Assembly (NCBI RefSeq): GCF_024652905.1
Contig: NZ_CP102428.1
Location: forward strand, 1,500,501 to 1,564,500
Origin: Pseudomonas oryzihabitans
GTDB taxonomy: Bacteria > Pseudomonadota > Gammaproteobacteria > Pseudomonadales > Pseudomonadaceae
DNA: 64,000 bases
Direction of reading: 5' to 3'
Part shown: positions 1 through 9,275 of the stretch, in pieces
Layout: each line of letters opens with the position of its first letter
How positions within the stretch are numbered: the stretch's first letter is position 1
The notes under the pieces: model-generated
What the model saw: only the letters and a program-made list of their open reading frames with translations
The model's database searches: none
What the model was told of the DNA's origin: nothing
Made by a program: the position numbers and the translations under genes

Positions 1-28
1 CGGTACGCAGGATCGCAGTCGGGGTCAT
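1..28 (-). CDS. N-terminus of an unidentified gene cut by the window edge
   Basis: An open minus-strand frame starts with ATG at 28 and reads MTPTAILRT before the window ends. An in-frame ATG at 91 would add 21 residues. Neither start has a clear Shine-Dalgarno sequence. The gene lies directly downstream of glycerate kinase in the same orientation. In several pseudomonads a pyruvate kinase gene follows the glycerate/hydroxypyruvate genes, and pyruvate kinases often have an LRRTKIV-like N-terminus, so that is a guess from context. Nine residues cannot settle it. Confidence 0.3.
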
Positions 29-108
29 CGCGGCAGTCGGTCGAGAGCGGGACGCCCAGCATGAGGCAAATCCCGCCACCCTGCCAGCCATGAACGAAGG
101 CTCTGGCT

Positions 109-1245
109 TCAGCCTTTTGCCGTCCGCCAGAGCCGACCTATATCGCGCGCGGTGCGTTCCAGCAGCACCTCGGCCTGGGCCAAGGCTTCTTCCAGGCTGA
201 GCGGTCCCGGCACCAGGCTGAAGGCGGCGGCGAGGCCCTGTTCATAGAGGGCGTCGTACCCTTCGCCCAGGGAGCCGGCCACCGCCACCACCGGCACGCC
301 GTGACGCCTGGCCAGGCGCAGCACGCCCGCTGGGGTCTTGCCTCTCAAGGTCTGGCCGTCCAGCCGCCCTTCCCCGGTCAGCGCCAGGTCGGCGCCCATC
401 AGCGCGTGCTCCAGACCCACCAACTCCGCCACCACCTCGATGCCGGGGCGGAAGGTCGCCTGGAGAAAGGCCAGCGCCGCGAAACCCACCCCTCCGGCAG
501 CGCCGGCACCGGGTTGCTCGCGGACATCGCGGCCCAGGGTCGCGGCGGTGACCGTGGCGAAATGCGCCAGTGCGCCATCGAGCTGCAGCACCTGATCGGG
601 CGAGGCGCCCTTTTGCGGTCCGAAGATGTGGCTGGCGCCCTGGGGACCGCAGAGGGGATTGTCGACGTCGGCGGCGATGACCACCTCCACCTCGGCCAGG
701 CGTGGATGCAGCTGGCTCACGTCGAGGCGAGCCAGGTTGGCCAGGGCCGCACCGCCCGGCGCCAGCGCCTGGTCCCGCTGATCCAGCAGCCGTACCCCCA
801 GAGCCTGGAGCAGGCCCGCGCCGCCGTCGTTGGTGGCGCTGCCGCCGATGGCCAGCACCAGGCGCTCGGCGCCGGCGTCCAGCGCGGCGTGCAGGAGTTC
901 GCCCGTGCCCCGCGAAGTGGCCACCCGGACATCGCGACGTGCCTTGGGCACCAGTTCCAGACCGCTGGCGCTGGCCATCTCGACGAAGGCGGTGCGCTGC
1001 TCGGCCAGCCAACCCCAGCGGGCGGTCACGGGCTCGCCGAGGGGACCGGTCACCTGCGTCTGGCGCACCTCGCCACCGGTCGCGGCCAGCACGGCATCCA
1101 GGGTGCCCTCACCGCCATCGCCCAGCGGGCATTCGATGAGTTCGGCCTCCGGTAGCGCGTGGCGCAGGCCGCGGGCCAGGGCACGGGCGACCCCGGCGGC
1201 GGACAGGCTTTCCTTGAAGGAATCAGGGGCGATGACGATCTTCAT
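109..1245 (-). CDS. glxK: glycerate kinase (GlxK/GarK family)
   Basis: Phosphorylates D-glycerate with ATP, feeding glyoxylate- or sugar-diacid-derived glycerate into lower glycolysis; cytosolic. The protein has 378 residues, normal for the type-1 glycerate kinase family. Visible family motifs are VIAPDSFKESLSA at 4-16, GDGGEGTLD at 42-50, GGSATNDGG at 134-142, DNPLCGPQGA at 195-204 and TGEGRLDGQT at 290-299. The ATG at 1245 has GGAG about 11 bases upstream. A CdaR-type regulator gene lies 83 bp upstream in the same direction, the pairing expected if glycerate or a sugar diacid is the inducer. The 2-kinase versus 3-kinase position cannot be told from sequence. Confidence 0.95.
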   Translation of the reverse strand: MKIVIAPDSFKESLSAAGVARALARGLRHALPEAELIECPLGDGGEGTLDAVLAATGGEVRQTQVTGPLGEPVTARWGWLAEQRTAFVEMASASGLELVPKARRDVRVATSRGTGELLHAALDAGAERLVLAIGGSATNDGGAGLLQALGVRLLDQRDQALAPGGAALANLARLDVSQLHPRLAEVEVVIAADVDNPLCGPQGASHIFGPQKGASPDQVLQLDGALAHFATVTAATLGRDVREQPGAGAAGGVGFAALAFLQATFRPGIEVVAELVGLEHALMGADLALTGEGRLDGQTLRGKTPAGVLRLARRHGVPVVAVAGSLGEGYDALYEQGLAAAFSLVPGPLSLEEALAQAEVLLERTARDIGRLWRTAKG

Positions 1246-1328
1246 GGGGCCGATTCTCCGTTGTTATGTGCCGAGTGTTTCGCGGATCGCTCAGCACAAC
1301 AATAGGACAATTGCCCACCATCGACAGG

Positions 1329-2429
1329 TCAAGATCGTGAATTTGCCCAGTGCTGATCCAGCATCAGCAGGGCGCAATAGAGTTCGGCAGCCTCGGTGAA
1401 GCGCCGCGGATCCCGCCCGGTCAGCCTCTGGATCCGGTCGAGTCGATGGCGCAGGCCGTTGCGATGCAGCCCCAGCGCCTCGGCACAGGCCTGAGGGCTG
1501 GCGTCCTGGGCGAACCAGTTGCGCAGGGTCGCCAGCAACTGGCCATCCCGGTCGGCTTGGCGCAAGCGCTGCAGCGGCTCCAGCAGCCAGGTAGCGGGCA
1601 AGCACTCAGCCTGCCCCTGTAGCCAGGTGGGCAAGGCCAGGTCGTCCAGCGCTATCCGCACAAGGTCAGGTCGCAGTCGCCTGGCCACCGCCAGCAGATC
1701 CAGGGCCCGCTGGGTCGTCTCGGCCAGGCCGGTCCAGGGTCGCGGCGCAGGGATCCAGGCGCTGCGCCCCAGTGACCAGCCCTGCCCCGGCAGTTCCTCC
1801 AGCAGCGCCTCTGGCGCCTTCGCTCCGGGTCGATACCAGAGCCATTGCCCCTCCTCCCGTGGCAGGCACCAACTGTGGGTTACCCGCTGCTGCGCCCAGT
1901 CGCCAAAACCCGGTGCTGGCGCGGTGAACTCCAGCAGTAGCACGTCTCGTGGCAGCGCCGGCTGCAGGCCGAGCAGATTGGCGTGGCGACCCAGTTCGGC
2001 TGCCGCGCCCGGGGCGAGCAACTGACGCAACAAGGGTACGGTCATGCAGGTAGTCGCAGGCGGCTGCCCAGTGGCCTGTTCGATCAGCATTTCCGCGGTC
2101 AGGCGCAGGAGTTCGGCGGGCAGCCGCAGCTGCTCGGCGTCAGCCCCGGTTACGCCGAGAACGCCGACCAGCTCGCCCTGGCGATACAGCGGCAGGTTGA
2201 TACCGGGCTGGGCACCCGCCAGCCGGGCGGCGGCAGTGGCATCCAGCGCCACCGCGCGGCCTTCGGCGATGACCTGGCGCGCCCCGGCATGGCGGGTGAA
2301 CAGCCGCGCCGGATCACCCGAGCCGATGATCAGCCCGGACGCATCCATGACATTGACGTTGCCGGGCAGGATCCGCATGGCGCGTTCGACGATTTCCTGC
2401 GCCAGGGTCTGGCTCAGCTCCATGGCCAC
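1329..2429 (-). CDS. cdaR: CdaR-type sugar-diacid transcriptional regulator
   Basis: A 366-residue regulator of the CdaR/PucR class. The N-terminal ~135 residues (ELSQTLAQEIVERAMRILPG, then DASGLIIGSGD) match the putative sugar-diacid recognition domain. The C-terminus holds a PucR-type helix-turn-helix around LGLHRNGLRHRLDRIQRLTG, ending shortly after as usual. In E. coli, CdaR activates glycerate, galactarate and glucarate genes. Here it sits directly upstream of glycerate kinase, so it probably controls that gene in response to glycerate or a related acid (inference). The alternative start at MELSQ is only two codons downstream. No operator was recognised. Confidence 0.9.
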   Translation of the reverse strand: MAMELSQTLAQEIVERAMRILPGNVNVMDASGLIIGSGDPARLFTRHAGARQVIAEGRAVALDATAAARLAGAQPGINLPLYRQGELVGVLGVTGADAEQLRLPAELLRLTAEMLIEQATGQPPATTCMTVPLLRQLLAPGAAAELGRHANLLGLQPALPRDVLLLEFTAPAPGFGDWAQQRVTHSWCLPREEGQWLWYRPGAKAPEALLEELPGQGWSLGRSAWIPAPRPWTGLAETTQRALDLLAVARRLRPDLVRIALDDLALPTWLQGQAECLPATWLLEPLQRLRQADRDGQLLATLRNWFAQDASPQACAEALGLHRNGLRHRLDRIQRLTGRDPRRFTEAAELYCALLMLDQHWANSRS

Positions 2430-2517
2430 CTCTGAAGTTGGGGCGCGCCCTCGCGACGCGCCGTCACCTTAGAGGCGGCGCCTGCCGCCGGGCAAGCCGC
2501 CAGGCGACCGGGCGCCG

Positions 2518-3597
2518 TTACTCAGAGGTGCTCAGCACACCGCGGCGCACCTGGTCGCGCTCGATGGATTCGAACAGCGCCTTGAAGTTGCCCTCGCCGA
2601 AACCGGTGTCGCCCTTGCGCTGGATGAATTCGAAGAACACCGGACCCAGCAGGGTCTGGGAGAAGATCTGCAGCAACAGCCGGCGCTCGCCGCCCTCGGC
2701 ACTGCCATCGAGCAGGATGCCGCGGGATTTCAGCGCGTCCACCGGCTCGCCATGATTCGGCAAGCGACCTTCGAGCATCTCGTAGTAGGTCTCCGGCGGC
2801 GCGGTCATGAAGCGGGTGCCATAGGCCTTGAGCCGATCCCAGGTGGCGATCAGGTCATCGGTGAGAAAGGCCACGTGCTGAATGCCCTCGCCGTTGAACT
2901 GCATGAGGAATTCCTCGATCTGCCCGGCGCCGCGGGAGGATTCCTCGTTGAGCGGGATACGCACCAGACCATCCGGCGCGGTCATGGCCTTGGAGGTGAG
3001 GCCGGTGTATTCGCCCTTGATGTCGAAGTAGCGCAACTCGCGGAAGTTGAACAGTCGCTCGTAGAAGTCGGCCCAGTAGGCCATGCGCCCGCGATAGACG
3101 TTATGGGTCAGGTGGTCGATCACCTTGAGCCCGGCGCCGAAGGGCTTGCGCTCCACCCCCTCCAGAAAGACGAAGTCGATGTCGTAGATGGAGCTGCCCT
3201 CCTCGAAGCGATCGATGAGGTACAGGGGCGCGCCGCCGATGCCCTTGATCGCCGGCAGGCGCAATTCCATCGGCCCGGTGGGCATGTCCACCGCCTGGGC
3301 GCCCAGCTCCAACGCCTTGGCATAGGCGTGGTGGGAGTCGCGGCAGCGAAAGGCCATGCCGCACACGGACGGGCCGTGCTCCACGGCGAAATAGGCCGCA
3401 TGGCCGGTCTTCTCGCGATTGACGATGGCATTGATGTCGCCCTGGCGGAACAGCACCACGTCCTTGGATCGGTGGTTGGCGACGTGGCTGAAGCCGAGAC
3501 TCTCCAGCACGGGCTCGATGACATTGGGAGTGGGCGAGGCGAATTCGATGAACTCGAAACCCATGAGGCCCATGGGATTTTCAAACAGATCGGCCAT
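2518..3597 (-). CDS. hpd: 4-hydroxyphenylpyruvate dioxygenase
   Basis: Converts 4-hydroxyphenylpyruvate to homogentisate, the step that delivers substrate to the adjacent homogentisate genes. The protein has 359 residues and two VOC-type halves. The Fe(II) ligands of the bacterial enzyme align as His162 (in IDHLTHNVY), His241 (in GIQHVAFLT) and Glu323 (in [13 protein letters not shown]), one position off the numbering known for the Pseudomonas fluorescens enzyme. The ATG at 3597 is preceded by AAGGAG with good spacing. It follows maiA after 136 bp in the same orientation, so it may be read from the maiA promoter or from its own; no clear promoter was seen in the gap. Confidence 0.98.
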   Translation of the reverse strand: MADLFENPMGLMGFEFIEFASPTPNVIEPVLESLGFSHVANHRSKDVVLFRQGDINAIVNREKTGHAAYFAVEHGPSVCGMAFRCRDSHHAYAKALELGAQAVDMPTGPMELRLPAIKGIGGAPLYLIDRFEEGSSIYDIDFVFLEGVERKPFGAGLKVIDHLTHNVYRGRMAYWADFYERLFNFRELRYFDIKGEYTGLTSKAMTAPDGLVRIPLNEESSRGAGQIEEFLMQFNGEGIQHVAFLTDDLIATWDRLKAYGTRFMTAPPETYYEMLEGRLPNHGEPVDALKSRGILLDGSAEGGERRLLLQIFSQTLLGPVFFEFIQRKGDTGFGEGNFKALFESIERDQVRRGVLSTSE

Positions 3598-3733
3598 GAT
3601 TGGCTCCTTGACGGTTGACGTGCGGACGTTGTCGATGACGCGGGTCAGCGTGTCGTCAAGGGTGGCGCGCAGGAGATTCCGCGTACGCTGCGGGCCAGGA
3701 AGTCACCGAGCAGGAGCTGGCAACCGAGGAACT

Positions 3734-4372
3734 TCACGAGGTCACCCGCTCCGGGCTATCCGCTTGCAGCACGGGGTGGGCTTGTTGAAAGGCGGGGTCA
3801 GCTGCGGCCAGGCTCTCCACGCGCAGCAGGCGCGGGTAGACCGACAGGTCCACCTGGAAACGCCGCGCGGCATAGAGCTGAGGCAGCAGATAGACGTCCG
3901 CCAGCCCCCGTTCGCCGAAACAGAATCCGCTATCACCGACCTGCGCCTCCACCGCGGCCAGACCTTCACCTATCCAGTGCGAAATCCAGTCGAGAACGGC
4001 CGGCTCGTCCAGGCCCAGACCGCGCAGGCGGTTGAGCACCGCGACATTGTGCAGCGGATGGATATCGCAGCCGATCAGCGCGGCGATGCCGCGATGACGA
4101 GCACGCAGCAGTGGCTCGGCTGGCAACAGCGGCACCGCCGGATAGCGTTCTTCCAGGTATTCGAGGATGGCGGGTGACTGGATCAGTACCTCACCGCTGT
4201 CGAGGCGTAGGCTGGGCACCCGGCCCTGTGGGTTGAGCGCCCGGTAGGCCGGCTGGCGCTGCTCGCCGTCCAGCAGATTGACCGGTACGGCGCGCCAGTC
4301 CAGTCCCTTCAGCGCCAGGGCAAGGCGCACCCGGTAGGACGAGGTCGAGCGGTAGTAGGTATAGAGGTCCAT
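3734..4372 (-). CDS. maiA: maleylacetoacetate isomerase (zeta-class GST)
   Basis: Isomerises maleylacetoacetate to fumarylacetoacetate using glutathione, between HmgA and FahA in tyrosine degradation. The 212-residue protein has the GST fold with the zeta-class N-terminal signature YYRSTSSYRVRLAL (SSYRVR at 11-16). The usual SSCxWRVR motif is altered, with the cysteine position absent, as in several bacterial members. It is separated from fahA by 144 bp. That gap holds a copy of the IclR operator seen before hmgA and a candidate promoter, so maiA probably forms its own unit under the same repressor instead of being the third gene of an hmgA-fahA-maiA operon. Confidence 0.95.
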   Translation of the reverse strand: MDLYTYYRSTSSYRVRLALALKGLDWRAVPVNLLDGEQRQPAYRALNPQGRVPSLRLDSGEVLIQSPAILEYLEERYPAVPLLPAEPLLRARHRGIAALIGCDIHPLHNVAVLNRLRGLGLDEPAVLDWISHWIGEGLAAVEAQVGDSGFCFGERGLADVYLLPQLYAARRFQVDLSVYPRLLRVESLAAADPAFQQAHPVLQADSPERVTS

Positions 4373-4409
4373 CAGGGCTGTCCTGTGGTCGCCGGTCGGC
4401 TTTTTATTA

Positions 4410-4428
4410 TGCGTAAGTCAGTTACGTT
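4410..4428. promoter_or_regulatory. candidate HmgR (IclR) operator before maiA
   Basis: TGCGTAA-N5-TTACGTT. The left arm is identical to the perfect operator before hmgA and the right arm matches in five of seven positions, with the same 5-base spacer. It lies 38 bp upstream of the maiA start codon and just downstream of a candidate promoter. Confidence 0.6.
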
Positions 4429-4434
4429 GAAAGG

Positions 4435-4463
4435 AATCTGCGCGTGTCCGGCGGGCTTGTCAA
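4435..4463 (-). promoter_or_regulatory. candidate sigma-70 promoter for maiA
   Basis: On the minus strand a perfect TTGACA (4463-4458) is followed after 17 bases by a weak -10, CAGATT (4440-4435). The operator-like palindrome begins 6 bp downstream, the same arrangement as at hmgA. The weak -10 keeps confidence low. Confidence 0.35.
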
Positions 4464-4516
4464 CGGCGCTCAGGTCAGGAGCCATCCCTGCTGAACGCGT
4501 CCAAGCCCGCCCTTCC

Positions 4517-5815
4517 CTAGCCTGCCGGCAGCACCCGTCCGCGGCACTCGCCGAAGCCGATGCCGGGCAATCCAGGCGTCTGGCAGCGGGCCCTGAAGAT
4601 GACCTCGTCGCCGTCCTCCAGAAAGGTACGGGTCTCACCACCGGGCAGCTGTAGCGGCTGCTTGCCGCCCTGGGTGAGTTCCAGCAGGCTGCCGCAGCTG
4701 TCGGCATCCGGACCGGACAGAGTGCCCGACCCAAGGAAGTCGCCCGGCCTGAGGGCACAGCCGTTGACCGTGTGATGGGTCACCATCTGCGCCACTGTCC
4801 AGTACATGTTCAGGGTGTTGCTCAGGGCGATTCGCTGGGCGGGCAGCCCTTGCGCCTCCATGCGCGGCGTACGCAGCAGCACCTCCAACTCGATATCCAG
4901 GGCGCCCTGGGCCTGGTCGTGCTCGTCGAACAGATAGGGCAACGGCTGGGGATCGCCCTCGGGCCGCGCCGGTTGCGCCCGGCGATAGGGTGCCAGGGCT
5001 TCCACCGTGACCACCCAGGGCGACAGGGTGCTGGCGAAGCTCTTCGACAGAAAGGGCCCCAGCGGCTGGTATTCCCAGGCCTGGATATCCCGCGCCGACC
5101 AGTCGTTGAGCAGGCAGAAGCCAGCGATATGCGCTGCCGCGTCGCCAATGGCGATGGGCTCGCCCTGGGCATTGCCCGGCCCGATCCAGATGCCCAGCTC
5201 CAGTTCGTAGTCCAGCCGGCGGCAGGGTCCGAAGACCGGTACGTCCTGCCCGGGTGGCAGCGTCTGGCCCTTGGGCCGCTTGAAGGCCTCGCCGGAAACC
5301 CCGAGCGTCGAGGCGCGACCGTGATAGGCGATGGGCACGTGCTTGTAGTTGGGCAGCAGCGGATTGTCCGGGCGGAACAGCCGGCCGATCTGGGTGGCGT
5401 GGTGAATACCCACATAGAAATCGGTGTAGTCGCCGACCCGCGCGGGCAGGTACATCCGGCAGGCACCCTGGGGCACCAGCAAGTGTTCGCCCAATTCCTG
5501 CAGGTGCTCGCGTTGCGGATGATCGGCGCGCAGCAGCGCCTGCACGGCCTGGCGTAGGGCGACCCGCGCTTGCGTGCCGGCGGCGAAGAAGGCATTCAGT
5601 GTCGTCTGGCCGGCCAGCTCGGCGGCGCGCTGGGCCTCGCCCTGGAACAGGTCGGCTTCGAGGGCGAAACCGAGATCGAGGATGAAATCACCCACGGCCA
5701 CGCCCCCACGGGGCGTCTCCTCGCCACGACTGAATACGCCCAGGGGCAGGTTGTGCAGGGAAAAATCCGCATGGCCGTTGGCCGAGGCCACCCAGCTGTG
5801 CAATTCGTGGGTCAT
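4517..5815 (-). CDS. fahA: fumarylacetoacetase
   Basis: Hydrolyses fumarylacetoacetate to fumarate and acetoacetate, the last step of tyrosine degradation. The 432 residues match the family length. Recognisable segments are the N-terminal SH3-like domain ([12 protein letters not shown]), [30 protein letters not shown], the metal-site [10 protein letters not shown], and [19 protein letters not shown]. Near the C-terminus [14 protein letters not shown] is conserved. The ATG at 5815 overlaps the hmgA stop codon (ATGA), so the two genes are translationally coupled and co-expressed. Confidence 0.98.
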   Translation of the reverse strand: MTHELHSWVASANGHADFSLHNLPLGVFSRGEETPRGGVAVGDFILDLGFALEADLFQGEAQRAAELAGQTTLNAFFAAGTQARVALRQAVQALLRADHPQREHLQELGEHLLVPQGACRMYLPARVGDYTDFYVGIHHATQIGRLFRPDNPLLPNYKHVPIAYHGRASTLGVSGEAFKRPKGQTLPPGQDVPVFGPCRRLDYELELGIWIGPGNAQGEPIAIGDAAAHIAGFCLLNDWSARDIQAWEYQPLGPFLSKSFASTLSPWVVTVEALAPYRRAQPARPEGDPQPLPYLFDEHDQAQGALDIELEVLLRTPRMEAQGLPAQRIALSNTLNMYWTVAQMVTHHTVNGCALRPGDFLGSGTLSGPDADSCGSLLELTQGGKQPLQLPGGETRTFLEDGDEVIFRARCQTPGLPGIGFGECRGRVLPAG

Positions 5816-7146
5816 GCCGGTTCTCCCGCGTTGGGCGCGACAAAGGTCTTGGCGAGGCCTGCCCAGCAGGCGTCGTAGTCAGGCTGCAGCAGCGGCGACG
5901 CCAGCGCGTGACGGGTCGGCCGCAGGACGCGAGCGGTCTCGAACATGAAGGCCATGGTGTTCTCGATCTTGTGCGGCTGCAGGTCGGCAGCGATGGCGTT
6001 CTGGGTGGAGACGTGGTCCGGCCCATGGGCGCTCATGCAGCCATGCAGGGAGGCGCCACCCGGCGCGAAGCCATCGGCCTTGGCGTCGTAGGCGCCCTGG
6101 ATCAGCCCCATGAATTCGTTCATCAGGTTGCGGTGGAACCAGGGCGGGCGGAAGGTGTTTTCCGCCACCATCCAGCGTGGCGGAAAGATCACGAAATCGA
6201 TGTTGGCCATGCCTTCGATGGCGCCGGGCGCGGTCAGCACGGTAAAGATGGACGGATCCGGATGATCGAAACTGACCGTGCCCAGGGTGTTGAAGCGGCG
6301 CAGGTCGTATTTGTAGGGCACGTGGTTGCCATGCCAGGCGACCACGTCCAAAGGCGAGTGATCCAACTCGGTTTCCCAGAGCTCGCCGAGAAATTTCTGC
6401 ACCAACCGGGTCGGCGTCGTGACCTCCTCGAAGCGGGCCACGGGCGCCTGGAAGTCCCGCGGATTGGCCAGGCCGTTGCTGCCGATGGGGCCCAACTCCG
6501 GCAGGCGCAGGGAACGACCGTGGTTCTCGCAGACATAACCGCGGACCGCTTCGCCCTCCACCAGCTCCACCCGGAATTTCATTCCGCGCGGGATCACCGC
6601 GATCTCCAAGGGTTCGATACGCAGCAACCCCAGCTCGGTGAGCAGATCGAGACGGCCCCATTCGGGCACGATCAGCAATTCGCCATCGGCGTCGTAGAAC
6701 ACCCCGGTCATGCTGGCGTTGGCGGCATAGCGGTAGAGGCTGACGCCCTCGGCCTGGTCGCCCTCGGCAGTGGCGACGATCCGCTCCAGCCCGGCGAGGA
6801 AATCGGTGGGGGCTTCCGGGAGCGGCAAGGGATTCCAGCGCAGGCGATTGGGCGTTGCGCCACCCAGCTCGGCGCCGGTCAACTGGGCGACGCTGCGCTG
6901 AAAACGGCCGTGGGCGGCCGATGGCCTGAGTCGATACAGCCAGGAGCGCCGCGCCTCGTGGCGCGGCACGGTGAAGGCCGTCCCGGACAGTTGCTCGGCA
7001 TAGAGCCCGAAGGGCGCCCTTTGCGGCGAATTCTGCCCGATCGGCAGCGCGCCCGGCAGCGCTTCGGTACTGAAGTGATTGCCGAAGCCGGACTGATAGG
7101 TCACGGGCGTTGCTGCTTGTTCTTGTCTGTTCACCTGAGCACCCAT
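5812..7146 (-). CDS. hmgA: homogentisate 1,2-dioxygenase
   Basis: Opens the homogentisate ring to maleylacetoacetate; a non-haem iron cupin enzyme. Conserved stretches include [19 protein letters not shown] near the N-terminus, [19 protein letters not shown], and [16 protein letters not shown], which carries the C-terminal metal region. The frame stays open to 7263, but that would run into the divergent regulator gene. The start is either ATG at 7146 (444 residues) or GTG at 7134 (440 residues). The GTG form begins VNRQEQ, aligns with the MNR start I recall for P. aeruginosa HmgA, has GGGTG 5 bases upstream, and leaves room behind an operator ending at 7149, so it may be the real one. Confidence 0.97.
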   Translation of the reverse strand: MGAQVNRQEQAATPVTYQSGFGNHFSTEALPGALPIGQNSPQRAPFGLYAEQLSGTAFTVPRHEARRSWLYRLRPSAAHGRFQRSVAQLTGAELGGATPNRLRWNPLPLPEAPTDFLAGLERIVATAEGDQAEGVSLYRYAANASMTGVFYDADGELLIVPEWGRLDLLTELGLLRIEPLEIAVIPRGMKFRVELVEGEAVRGYVCENHGRSLRLPELGPIGSNGLANPRDFQAPVARFEEVTTPTRLVQKFLGELWETELDHSPLDVVAWHGNHVPYKYDLRRFNTLGTVSFDHPDPSIFTVLTAPGAIEGMANIDFVIFPPRWMVAENTFRPPWFHRNLMNEFMGLIQGAYDAKADGFAPGGASLHGCMSAHGPDHVSTQNAIAADLQPHKIENTMAFMFETARVLRPTRHALASPLLQPDYDACWAGLAKTFVAPNAGEPA

Positions 7147-7148
7147 TA

Positions 7149-7167
7149 TGCGTAATAGGTTTACGCA
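7149..7167. promoter_or_regulatory. HmgR (IclR) operator in the hmgA-hmgR intergenic region
   Basis: A perfect palindrome TGCGTAA-TAGGT-TTACGCA lies one base downstream of the hmgA -10 element, so it should cover the transcription start. HmgR of Pseudomonas putida is known to repress hmgABC through a 17-bp palindrome; that this is the equivalent site is inference from symmetry and position. Confidence 0.75.
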
Positions 7168-7168
7168 A

Positions 7169-7197
7169 AAAGTAAATTGAACCCAGGGGAGCGTCAA
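7169..7197 (-). promoter_or_regulatory. candidate sigma-70 promoter for hmgA-fahA
   Basis: Minus strand: TTGACG (7197-7192), a 17-base spacer, then TACTTT (7174-7169). It overlaps the divergent hmgR promoter back to back and abuts the operator, so one bound repressor could block hmgA directly. Confidence 0.5.
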
Positions 7198-7205
7198 GCT
7201 ATAAC
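7177..7205 (+). promoter_or_regulatory. candidate sigma-70 promoter for hmgR
   Basis: Plus strand: TTGAAC (7177-7182), a 17-base spacer and TATAAC (7200-7205), ending 27 bp before the regulator ATG. This is one of the best sigma-70 matches seen in the window. Confidence 0.6.
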
Positions 7206-7232
7206 GCTGCCTTTCCCCATGCGATCGAGCAG

Positions 7233-8006
7233 ATGACGAACATTCCAGAAGAAGTTGCCCCACGGCGGCAGAAGGTGCAGGCAGCCGAGGTCGGTACCGA
7301 CATCCTCAAGGCCCTCGCCGAGCTGGCACCCGCTACCTCCTTGTCGCGCTTGGCCAGCCACCTGGACATGCCCGCCAGCAAGGTGCACCGCTATCTGCAG
7401 GCCCTGATCGCCAGCGGTTTCGCCGAACAGGATCCGCGCACCAACCATTACGGCCTTGGCCAGGCGGCGCTTTTCGTCGGTCTGGCGGCCTTGGGTCGCC
7501 TGGATGTGGTGAAGCTGGCGGCGCCGGTACTGGCCGAGCTGCGCGATGAGGTGGGCGAAACCTGCTTTCTGGCGGTCTGGGGTAACAAGGGGCCGACCGT
7601 GGTGCTGGTGGAGCAGGCGGTGCGCGCCGTCACCCTGGTGACCCAGGTCGGTTCGGTGCTGCCGTTGCTGGGCTCCTCCACCGGCCTGGTGTTCAACACC
7701 TTTCTGCCAGATGCCGAGACCGCGGCGTTGCGTGAAGAGGAGCTGTGCCAACCGGATGCGCCCGCTGCAGCGACGCTGGAAGAAACCGCACGCCAGTTGC
7801 GGGAAACCCTAATCCAACCGGTACACGGCCTGCTGATGGCCGGCGTCAACGCGCTCTCCGCGCCCTTGCTGGGTGCCGGTGGCCGACTGGCTGGGGTGCT
7901 GACCGTGGTCGGGGCCGCACCAGGCTTCAAGGCCGAGGCGGAAGGTCCTGCCACGCTCCGCCTCCACGCCGCTGCCCAGGCCATCAGCAGGCGTCTGGGC
8001 GGATAA
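7233..8006 (+). CDS. hmgR: IclR-family repressor of homogentisate catabolism
   Basis: A 257-residue IclR protein. A winged helix-turn-helix lies at about 16-65 ([14 protein letters not shown], then [22 protein letters not shown] split over the recognition helix). An effector-binding domain follows ([29 protein letters not shown], then [16 protein letters not shown]). It is divergent from hmgA, sharing an 86-bp control region with a perfect 19-bp palindrome, as for HmgR of P. putida, which responds to homogentisate. The assignment to the Hmg pathway is from position; the sequence alone says only IclR family. The Shine-Dalgarno region (GAGCAG) is weak. Confidence 0.88.
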   Translation: MTNIPEEVAPRRQKVQAAEVGTDILKALAELAPATSLSRLASHLDMPASKVHRYLQALIASGFAEQDPRTNHYGLGQAALFVGLAALGRLDVVKLAAPVLAELRDEVGETCFLAVWGNKGPTVVLVEQAVRAVTLVTQVGSVLPLLGSSTGLVFNTFLPDAETAALREEELCQPDAPAAATLEETARQLRETLIQPVHGLLMAGVNALSAPLLGAGGRLAGVLTVVGAAPGFKAEAEGPATLRLHAAAQAISRRLGG

Positions 8007-8078
8007 GACAGACAATCTCAACCAACCGGACCCTGCCTTGAGCGCTGCCAGCGGGCGCAACGCTCCGCCTGATCCTTT

Positions 8079-8085
8079 CTATACT
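8079..8085 (+). promoter_or_regulatory. candidate RpoS-type -10 element (CTATACT)
   Basis: CTATACT is the favoured -10 of stationary-phase sigma-S promoters in pseudomonads. It lies 95 bp upstream of the diguanylate cyclase ATG in an otherwise empty 174-bp gap. No convincing -35 is visible, which is tolerated for sigma-S. Confidence 0.35.
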
Positions 8086-8180
8086 CCATTCGGCTAAAGG
8101 ATGACCCAGAATGGCCGTTTGCCATTAAGCTTACTGTTAGCGCGTTTATTATTGGCGCACTGCTTTATGGTGACCCCTTC

Positions 8181-9212
8181 ATGAGTGCTCTTTCCTACCG
8201 CGATCGCAACCAGGCTCTCAACGACTCCCTGGACAAATTCTGGCAAGTCGCCAAGCCCGTGGTCCAGGCGGCCATGGTGATTCATGTAGCGTTACTGGTC
8301 ATTTTCGTCCTGCTCGACCAGATGCTGATGGCCTGGACCAACGTGATCAGCGTAGCGGCCTATGTGGGCTGCCTGATCGCCCTGCGCCAGCGTCGCTATC
8401 GCATCGCCAGCCTGACGATGAGCTGCGAGATCGTCGCCCACGCCTGGATCGCCACCTGGCAACTCGGCTGGGACAGCAATTTTCATTACTACGTGCTGTG
8501 CATCCTGCCCATCGTCATCTACAACTACCGCACCGCCCCTCTGCGGCATCTGCTGCTGGTCATCGGCATTCTGGTGACCCTGGCGGGTGGCTATCTGCTG
8601 CACACACCGGCGACCCTCGCCCCGCTGACGATGAAGCTGTTCGGCACCCTCAACATCATCAGTGCCCTGTTGTTGCTGCTCTACGGCACCGGTGCCTCCT
8701 TTCATCACAGCACCAAGATGCAATTGGACCTGCTGCATTCCGCCAGCCACGACAGCCTCACCAACCTCTACAACCGGCGGCGCATTCTCGACCAGGCCGA
8801 GAAGCGCAGCGGCGTGAGTGGCAGCCTCATCCTCTTCGACGTCGATCACTTCAAGCACATCAACGATCGCTTCGGCCACGACTGTGGCGACCTGGTGCTG
8901 CAACGCATCGCCGACGTCATCCGCCGTGAGGTTCGCCAGTCGGATCTGGCCGCGCGCTGGGGTGGCGAGGAATTCCTGGTACTGCTGCCCAAGGCCCAGA
9001 GCGAGGTAGCCTGGGGCGTGGCGGAGCGGATCCGCCAGCGACTGAGCGAGGTGACCCAGTCCCTGGAGCGCGGTCCCGCGCGCGTTACGGCGACCCTGGC
9101 CGTGTGCGAGATCCGCGACTGCGAAGCCTTCGCCAGCGCCCTGGAGCGCGCCGACCAGGCGCTCTACCGTGGCAAGCAGGAAGGCCGCGACCGGGTGATG
9201 CTGGCGGCCTGA
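8181..9212 (+). CDS. membrane-bound diguanylate cyclase (GGDEF)
   Basis: Makes the second messenger c-di-GMP from two GTP. The 343-residue protein has an N-terminal membrane module with about five or six hydrophobic helices between 25 and 172 (for example VIHVALLVIFVLL and IISALLLLLYGTG). The C-terminal cyclase domain starts near DSLTNLYNRR (191-200). FDVDHFKHINDRFGHDCGD holds the metal-binding Asp, GGEEF at 261-265 is an active signature, and RQSD at 252-255 sits exactly five residues before it, the standard inhibitory I-site. It should therefore be an active, product-inhibited cyclase. The sensed signal is unknown. A sigma-S-like -10 upstream suggests stationary-phase expression. Confidence 0.93.
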   Translation: MSALSYRDRNQALNDSLDKFWQVAKPVVQAAMVIHVALLVIFVLLDQMLMAWTNVISVAAYVGCLIALRQRRYRIASLTMSCEIVAHAWIATWQLGWDSNFHYYVLCILPIVIYNYRTAPLRHLLLVIGILVTLAGGYLLHTPATLAPLTMKLFGTLNIISALLLLLYGTGASFHHSTKMQLDLLHSASHDSLTNLYNRRRILDQAEKRSGVSGSLILFDVDHFKHINDRFGHDCGDLVLQRIADVIRREVRQSDLAARWGGEEFLVLLPKAQSEVAWGVAERIRQRLSEVTQSLERGPARVTATLAVCEIRDCEAFASALERADQALYRGKQEGRDRVMLAA

Positions 9213-9275
9213 ATTCGGGCTCGCCCTAGGCTTAGTACGAGAAGTGCCTGCGCTCGGCGACGTTTCGTACAGAAC

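Noticed and set aside
2474-2489. GGCGGC-N4-GCCGCC hairpin after hpd
   Set aside because: Six pairs without a U-tract in very GC-rich DNA are expected by chance; not called as a terminator.
7147-7263. 39-residue N-terminal extension of hmgA
   Set aside because: It would cover the promoter and operator and overlap the divergent regulator gene; the known N-terminus begins after it.
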